Positions 58,800-64,000 of a DNA stretch of 64,000 bases are shown one piece after another (the first letter of the stretch is position 1; each line of letters begins with the position of its first letter). This DNA is from Volutella citrinella (lineage: Eukaryota > Ascomycota > Sordariomycetes > Hypocreales > Nectriaceae): positions 1,674,001 through 1,738,000 of the forward strand of contig JAWZSP010000002.1 in the NCBI GenBank assembly GCA_034401135.1, in the 5' to 3' direction. The translations under genes and the position numbers were made by a program. The notes under the pieces are model-generated. The model ran no database searches. It was not told the origin of the DNA and saw nothing but the letters and a program-made list of their open reading frames with translations.

Positions 58800-59165
58800 C
58801 CGTTCAACTATACCACTATGTATGTAATGATAGCACCGCGGGAGCCCTTCCCCGTGGTAGGAGACCCATCCGGCAGAGGGGCGGCAGAAGGCCTAGGCAA
58901 GGGCCACGCAACGCTGGGACCGCCCGCTGGCGGCGAGCCCCGCAGGTTAGAAGGTCGAGAAGCAAAGGGAGAAAAATTCTTTCCGCCTTCCCTCCCGCGC
59001 ATCTCTTCATCGAGGGGGCGTGCGTGGGCGCGCCAGTGGTCGGAACGGGACGGCGGCGGCGGGGACCCGAGCCGACGGGCGTGAAAGCGCGCCGAGGCCC
59101 ATTGCGCGAGCAGCGATGCCCGCCCTTTCTTGCGACGACGCCGACACCGACGTCCATTCCTTGAT

Positions 59166-59190
59166 AGGAAGGAAAGGAAGGAAAGGAAGG
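59166..59190 (+). repeat. GGAAGGAAA purine repeat
   Basis: Short tandem of GGAAGGAAA/GGAAGG in non-coding DNA, followed by AGGAAGGTAG. No function can be assigned. Confidence 0.65.
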
Positions 59191-62180
59191 CTCTAGGAAG
59201 GTAGAGACGGGTTGGACAGGAGACTCGGGATAGAGGAGAATGGAATCGAGCAACTACTAGCCTCGAAGTCCTTTGGCTGGCTGGGCGGCGAGTCAGAAGG
59301 ACTCGTGCTCTTGACGTCGCCGGCCAACTGTGACCTTCCGGTCGACAAGTGCGGCCCGTGGGAGGACGACGACGAGGTGTAGAAGGAGAGGGGGCGTCCG
59401 TAGTAGTAACTGCGGATTACACACGTAGTAATGTGCGCAACAAGCCATGCTGGCTGGCATTCCGTCTGTCATCCGCCATGATTGCTGGCGTGTAAACGCA
59501 TGAGTACGACGACGATGACTATGACGATGAGGATGATGACAACGCTCCTGTCTCGTATATTCGAGCAGCTTCTCCAGTCCTCGTTTCAGTCATGTCCTTG
59601 GTCAGTCGTCGTTGGTCGGCGGCCCAAGTTTGCGAACCAGATGCCGCGCAGGAAGCTGTCTGCCTCGCAGGGACGCAGCTAGCTGGGGGCCAAACCGACC
59701 CGGCACGGTCATTCGGCGACGAGCTGGCTGTGCCTAGTTCACCCACACCCGAGGAGCAGGAGGAGCAAGAGGCCGCCGTTGAGTGGTTGCTTGGGGACGA
59801 GCGAGTGGGCGTGGTGGTTGCGTCGAGTGTGCTTGACCGTCTCTGGTGGTGGGATGGGAGAGAGGTCGTTGGGCTGCAAATGAGAAAGCACCGCCCCGGC
59901 AATAGGCCGCAGAGCCAATGGCGGCGCCCGGGGGGGGAGTGGACGGGTGGAAGCGACAAGGGTGGCCGTTGCGTTCCCGCAGTAGACGGGGAGAGTTGAG
60001 CGGGGGTGGGCGGAGCGGGATTGGGCAGGATGGGATGCATGCCATGTCCACGGCCCTCTGGGTTGGGCACACATCGACTCCATTTCCTCATCCCGAAACG
60101 CCCTTTGTATTTTCCACTTTTTTTTGGTGCCTGCTTGTGTGGACTGCGTATTCTTACTCTTGAGAGTGCGCGAACCAGGAAAAAAAACTACTTCGCACAG
60201 CATCTCCATCCATCCATCTCTACGTAGACACCCCTCCCCTCCTCCCCCCTCCTTTGAAATGCTTCCCCGGGCCGCACCAGTTGTAGGACGAGAGTTTCTT
60301 GATGAGGCAGCCGTTGCCAGTCGTCGCCCAGTAGAATCCATCCTGCAACGAAGCGCAATGCAGTAAGAGCCGATGGCGAATGTAGTGCTCGGGTACCTGC
60401 TACGAGCGAACTGCACATCCGTCAGCCTGTAGCCAACGCCCGTCCTGCGCGGTGTGCCGTGGGTTCATGCCAGCAGATGGTCAATATGCCCGCCTTTTTC
60501 TATTTTGCAATTTCGACATTTTGCTGGAAATGTGTGCGCGGTCCCGGCTCGGGTCTCGTCCTGGTTGAAGCGGGATCCAGTCCCCCGTCCATAGCATCTG
60601 CAGAAGCAAGGGACAGAGAAGCCCGGACCTGCGGTGTGTTAGCAGCCGGTCAGTCAGTGAGTTCGGATAGTCAGTCACTGGCAGCCAGCTGCGGCAGCTT
60701 TCAAGCACTAGCACCAGACTTACGAGCAAGCCAGAGTGCTAGCCCGTGGGCGGGAGGAGGGGCCGTCACAAATCAGATGCCCCTCCCGCGCCCACGCCCC
60801 CCTTGCCTTCCATTCCCTGCAACGACACTCCCAGTCGACTCAAGCCTTTCTCCAAGCCAGGCCCAGAGGCACGGGTTGTGGCATCCCATGGCTTCCCATG
60901 CCCCAAGCCTGCGTCCGCTCCCTCGGGCCAAGCCTGCGTCCACCGTTGTGCCGGCATGCGGTAGCTGCTACATCCCGATGACTCTTCGTCATGTTCCTTC
61001 CGTGAGGCAGACAAAAATTGCTTGTTGCAGCCCATCAACGAGGCAACCACCGCAGCTCGCAGCACACGACAACAAGACGCAAATATCCTGCTTGCCGACT
61101 CAAGCATTGATCGAGAAACAAGCCCTAGGCCGACTGACCGGGTTTATAGACCACACGCCCTCCCGCTCTCGAGGCACCAGTCGGTCCCTGCCGCTGTGGT
61201 CCGTCCCTTGATCCCTCCCCCTCCCACCTTTGCCATTCCTCGCCGCTGTCCCACCCCTTCCCCATTCCAACCAGTTTCCTTCCTTTTTCGCAAATCCCAC
61301 ACCCAGGACCCGCGAAGCTGATAAAAATCTCAACCCGATCACTTTATTTTTTGCGCCCAACCTTCACGGCGCGGCTCATCACCCCCCCTGTGAACGCCCA
61401 CAAACCCGGGGCAAACCAAAATAATCTTTAACGAGGCAAATTATTCCAACCCGCCGCGCATCCCTCCGCTCTGGTCGATTGTTACTAAAACGGACCGACG
61501 GCCAACAATTGCTCTCGTCCCGGTTTCCCTCTCCTCTTCTTTCTTACACCTCTCTCGAGCCACACCCCCTTCCCGCCGTCCTGCGCCTGTGTGTCTCTCT
61601 GAGTCACAGCCGAATAGGACTACCGTTGCCTGCCTGCCTGCCACACACGCATTGCGCTGCCCTGCCCTTGCGCTTGTACTGCCACTCGCACTGCCGTTGC
61701 CGTCGCCCGCATCGTGGTGCCCTTCCTTATATTCCCGTCACCCGTCCACCCGCCCCCGTCCATACTCAACTCTACCTACCCATCGATCCATCACCTGCCT
61801 GCCTCCGCATTGTTGCCTGCACCGCGCAGCCAGCATCGTCGACGCATCTACACCACTAGCTAAGGCAGCCCATCCAGTCGCAGCCTGATATCCCACCGAG
61901 GCAACCGCCACTAGTACTCGTCGAGTACCCTCCCTCTGACTAGCACCCTATTGTCGGTGCATTCCTCTGCCTCCCACTCCCGCCCCTCCCTCGACTTATA
62001 CCCCAGGCGTTCCCTCGCAATTCGCCCGCGCTCTTCTCACTACTGCCAGACATCATAGTCGTTGGGCAGCGCTGCATCGCAGTTTCCAGCTCTTTTGTCG
62101 ATTCGCCAACGAACACATCGCCACCAGTAGCAGAGCAACATCAACACATTTGAAGACTCTCCTCCCCCCCGGTCTTCGCC

Positions 62181-63299
62181 ATGCCTCTCCACCACAGAAC
62201 ATCGGCCAACACGAGCAAGAGGACGTCCAGCTCCTCCTACTCTCGACACTCCCAGGACCGCTCCAACTCCAACTCCAACTCCAACAACACCTCCACCGAT
62301 GAGGAATACTCTTACGGCTACGACGAATATGAGACGCGGCTTCTCGGTGACCTCAACAAGGCCAATACCGAGTTGAACAAGTCCAACGCCGAGCGCGACA
62401 AGCTCAAGGCTGCCCTGGACGCCGCGACCCGAAAGTACCAGGACTCCGTCCTGACCTATTCTCAGCTCAAGGCCCAGCTCGACGCCGCCCGAGCCGAGAC
62501 CGATGTAGCCAAGGAGGAAACCCGCAAGCTCAAGGAGGAGAACCAGGACCTCAAATTTGAGAACCACGATCTCGAGCAGCGGGTCATCAACCTCACCGCC
62601 AAGCATGAGAACCTGACCATGCGCTACAATGCCATCAGCATTCCGAACCCCATGTCTGCTCTAGCCAGCCCCATTACCAGCCCAACTCCCAGCATCGCCC
62701 CGGAGCGCAGCGAGCGTCCCGAACGCAGCGAACGCGCTGAGCGTGCTGAGCGCTCTGAGCGCTCTGACCGTGCTGCTGAGCGTGCTGAACGTTCTGACCG
62801 TGCTGAGCGTACCGAGCGGACCGAACGAACTGAGCGAACAAAGACGTCATCCCGCCCCGCCAGCAAGGCTTCCAGCAAGACTTCAAACAAGTCGTCCAGC
62901 AGCAAGTCGTCGGACAAGAAGGAGAGGCGAGAGGATCGCCACCATCGTGAGGATCGCCCCCGGACACGCGAGACGGAGAAGGAGAAGTCGGAGAAGGCTG
63001 AGAAGGAGAGGTTGTCGAAGCGATTCGATGCTCCCGCGACGCCTTCGAACCGCCGGACCAGCTTCATTGAGGGCTGGGGCCCCGGAGGTTGGTCGCCCTC
63101 ACATCCCACACGCAGTGATTTCTTGACTTACACGCACGTAGCAGCCACCCGGATGCAACCACCCGCATACTCGAACACCCCTCGCACTGCTACCGTCATC
63201 AACCCAGGCCACTTCAGCAGCGACAGCAGTGTCTTCGACGACGATGGCCCGGGGCCGTATGAGGATGGTTCATACCATCCTTACCCAATCACCAGCTAA
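62181..63299 (+). CDS. Coiled-coil protein with Glu-Arg-Ser repeats, function unknown
   Basis: ATG 62181 follows TTCGCC; the open frame is 372 aa. Residues 1-45 are Ser/Asn-rich. A long coiled coil spans about 48-152 (LNKANTELNKSNAERDKL; KLKEENQDLKFENHDLEQRV). Residues 174-220 consist of ERSERAERSDRAERTERT-type repeats, then a Ser/Lys-rich basic stretch. The end (SFIEGWGPGGWSPS; TATVINPGHFSSDSSVFDDD) is acidic. A possible 54-bp intron at 63088-63141 (donor GTTGGT, acceptor GTAG) is in frame, so a shorter 354-aa form is possible; I annotate the continuous frame. No enzyme motif. It sits behind a very long pyrimidine-rich leader, which suggests regulated expression (inference). Confidence 0.72.
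   Translation: MPLHHRTSANTSKRTSSSSYSRHSQDRSNSNSNSNNTSTDEEYSYGYDEYETRLLGDLNKANTELNKSNAERDKLKAALDAATRKYQDSVLTYSQLKAQLDAARAETDVAKEETRKLKEENQDLKFENHDLEQRVINLTAKHENLTMRYNAISIPNPMSALASPITSPTPSIAPERSERPERSERAERAERSERSDRAAERAERSDRAERTERTERTERTKTSSRPASKASSKTSNKSSSSKSSDKKERREDRHHREDRPRTRETEKEKSEKAEKERLSKRFDAPATPSNRRTSFIEGWGPGGWSPSHPTRSDFLTYTHVAATRMQPPAYSNTPRTATVINPGHFSSDSSVFDDDGPGPYEDGSYHPYPITS
62703..62841 (+). repeat. Triplet-pair repeat coding ER(S/A/T/D)
   Basis: GAGCGN/GAACGN units follow one another for about 140 bp inside the coiled-coil gene, giving an alternating Glu-Arg-X protein tract. The opposite strand is also open here, as expected of this composition. Confidence 0.8.
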
Positions 63300-63860
63300 T
63301 GGTTGCGACCATGTGTCGAATCAGCGTTGCCAATGGCGCGCAACAAGAAAGAGAAGGATTCTGGGATCGCTATTGTCACGGCTATCTCCCCTACTGCGGG
63401 GTTTCCTAGCTGACGCTGCACATGGTGACCGTTGTTCACCGGCGATCCATGCTGGCTAGTGGAGGGTGTGTCCAGGCGGGTTGGGTTGCCGTTTGCTCGG
63501 GACCCACTCCGGCCCCCCATGCTTCGGCGGCCATCGGAGTCTCCACAGCGTTCCCCCGGTGGGGCGTCCGGGACTTTGTCAGGTTTGGCTTCATGGGGGG
63601 CCGATCCACCACGATTACACAATTCTCCCTAGCCCTGCTTGCCCTGATCGCTGGGGCACAGCGATGACTCAGCCCCTCCTCCTCAATGTTCTCTCCACGG
63701 AGTTTTTGTCTTCCATTCTTGGAAACGTCTCCTCCTTCACTCCTCATCATACGTTTATATTGTGTCTGAACTGAGGCACAATCCCTTTTTACTGGTTGCT
63801 TCCAACCTTGCAGACCTCCCCACCAGGATCAAGACTCTTCGGCAATTCGTCTTGACCGCC
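63300..63860. promoter_or_regulatory. Intergenic region before the PPOX-like gene
   Basis: 0.56 kb with the 3' flank of the coiled-coil gene and the promoter of the partial gene. No coding signal. Confidence 0.45.
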
Positions 63861-64000
63861 ATGAAGCTCTACCCCGCAATTAGCGACGACCTTGCCGAGT
63901 GGGCACAGCGTCAGCCTGTCTTCCTCACCGGTTCGGCCCCGACCCACGGGCAGCACATCAATGTTTCGCCAAAGGGCTTAACCGACTCGCACTTTGCTGT
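63861..64000 (+). CDS. Pyridoxamine-phosphate-oxidase-like protein (5' part only)
   Basis: ATG 63861 (CCGCCATG) opens a frame that runs off the window after 46 full codons. The visible start (MKLYPAISDDLAEWAQRQ, FLTGSAPTHGQHINVSPKG) matches fungal FMN-binding split-barrel proteins of the PNP-oxidase family; HINVSPKG is a conserved strand of the flavin fold. The true substrate of this subgroup is not established. The gene is cut by the window edge, not truncated in the genome as far as can be seen. Confidence 0.8.
   Translation, partial: MKLYPAISDDLAEWAQRQPVFLTGSAPTHGQHINVSPKGLTDSHFA

Larger units (their letters stand above)
55028..62180. other. 7.1-kb gene-free interval between two coiled-coil genes
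   Basis: The largest gap in the window. No frame on either strand combines length, a domain and plausible splicing. Features seen are a CA/CT microsatellite at 58770-58799, GGAAGGAAA purine repeats at 59166-59190, a TGCCATGCCATG microrepeat near 58530-58552, and about 1.2 kb of strongly pyrimidine-rich DNA (about 60770-62180) before the next ATG, probably promoter plus a long leader. Confidence 0.45.

Noticed and set aside
62624..63109. 161-codon minus-strand frame opposite the Glu-Arg-Ser repeats
   Set aside because: Repeat-driven mirror frame; the plus strand has a full gene with coiled coil.
1..64000. tRNA, rRNA, CRISPR, prokaryotic operons, intact transposase or reverse transcriptase genes
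   Set aside because: Scanned by eye for B-box-like GGTTCRANYCC, regular spacers and transposase motifs; none convincing. A tRNA scan program would be decisive.

Overview
This window is nuclear DNA from a filamentous ascomycete fungus (Pezizomycotina, most likely a Sordariomycete; an order such as Hypocreales is a guess). The evidence is short introns of about 48-120 bp with GTRNGT-type donors, CTAAC/CTGAC branch points and CAG/TAG acceptors; moderately GC-rich coding DNA; single-copy eukaryotic housekeeping genes; pyrimidine-rich leaders; and large gene-poor gaps. I saw no rRNA, tRNA, CRISPR array, prokaryotic operon, intact transposon or viral gene.

Layout: 1-3.7 kb holds no gene. From 3.7 to 15.3 kb lies a dense housekeeping block: 6-phosphofructo-2-kinase/fructose-2,6-bisphosphatase (+), SOF1 small-subunit processome protein (-), RPB3 RNA polymerase II subunit (+), a mitochondrial dicarboxylate-type carrier (-), and mitochondrial phenylalanyl-tRNA synthetase (+). 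From 16.3 to 33.2 kb come an F-box protein (-), an UNC93-like membrane protein (+), calcipressin (+), an MpaB/rubber-oxygenase-like protein (-), a repeat-expanded RRG9 mitochondrial protein (+) and a membrane short-chain dehydrogenase (+). From 36.7 to 52.3 kb come a probable pseudokinase (+), a small secreted or anchored protein (+), a Cys-rich membrane protein gene interrupted by an in-frame TAG (-), the telomere-repeat-binding factor TBF1 (+) and a Cys/His-rich tandem-module protein (+). The last 10 kb carries two coiled-coil proteins of unknown function on either side of a 7.1-kb gap, and the first 46 codons of a pyridoxamine-phosphate-oxidase-like gene cut by the window edge.

Genes do not form a pathway cluster; they are arranged as ordinary divergent, convergent and tandem fungal neighbours. 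Shared themes are mitochondrial function (carrier, PheRS, RRG9), the core expression machinery (SOF1, RPB3) and calcium/metabolic signalling (calcipressin, PFKFB).

All exon structures were derived by hand from splice signals and reading-frame continuity; each joined CDS was checked to be a multiple of three. The most unusual items are a 5-nt microexon in the carrier gene, about 14 tandem zinc-finger-like C-x4-C...C-x2-H modules at 50.7-52.3 kb, five 66-bp tandem units plus N-terminal repeats in RRG9, and the TAG-interrupted Cys-rich gene.
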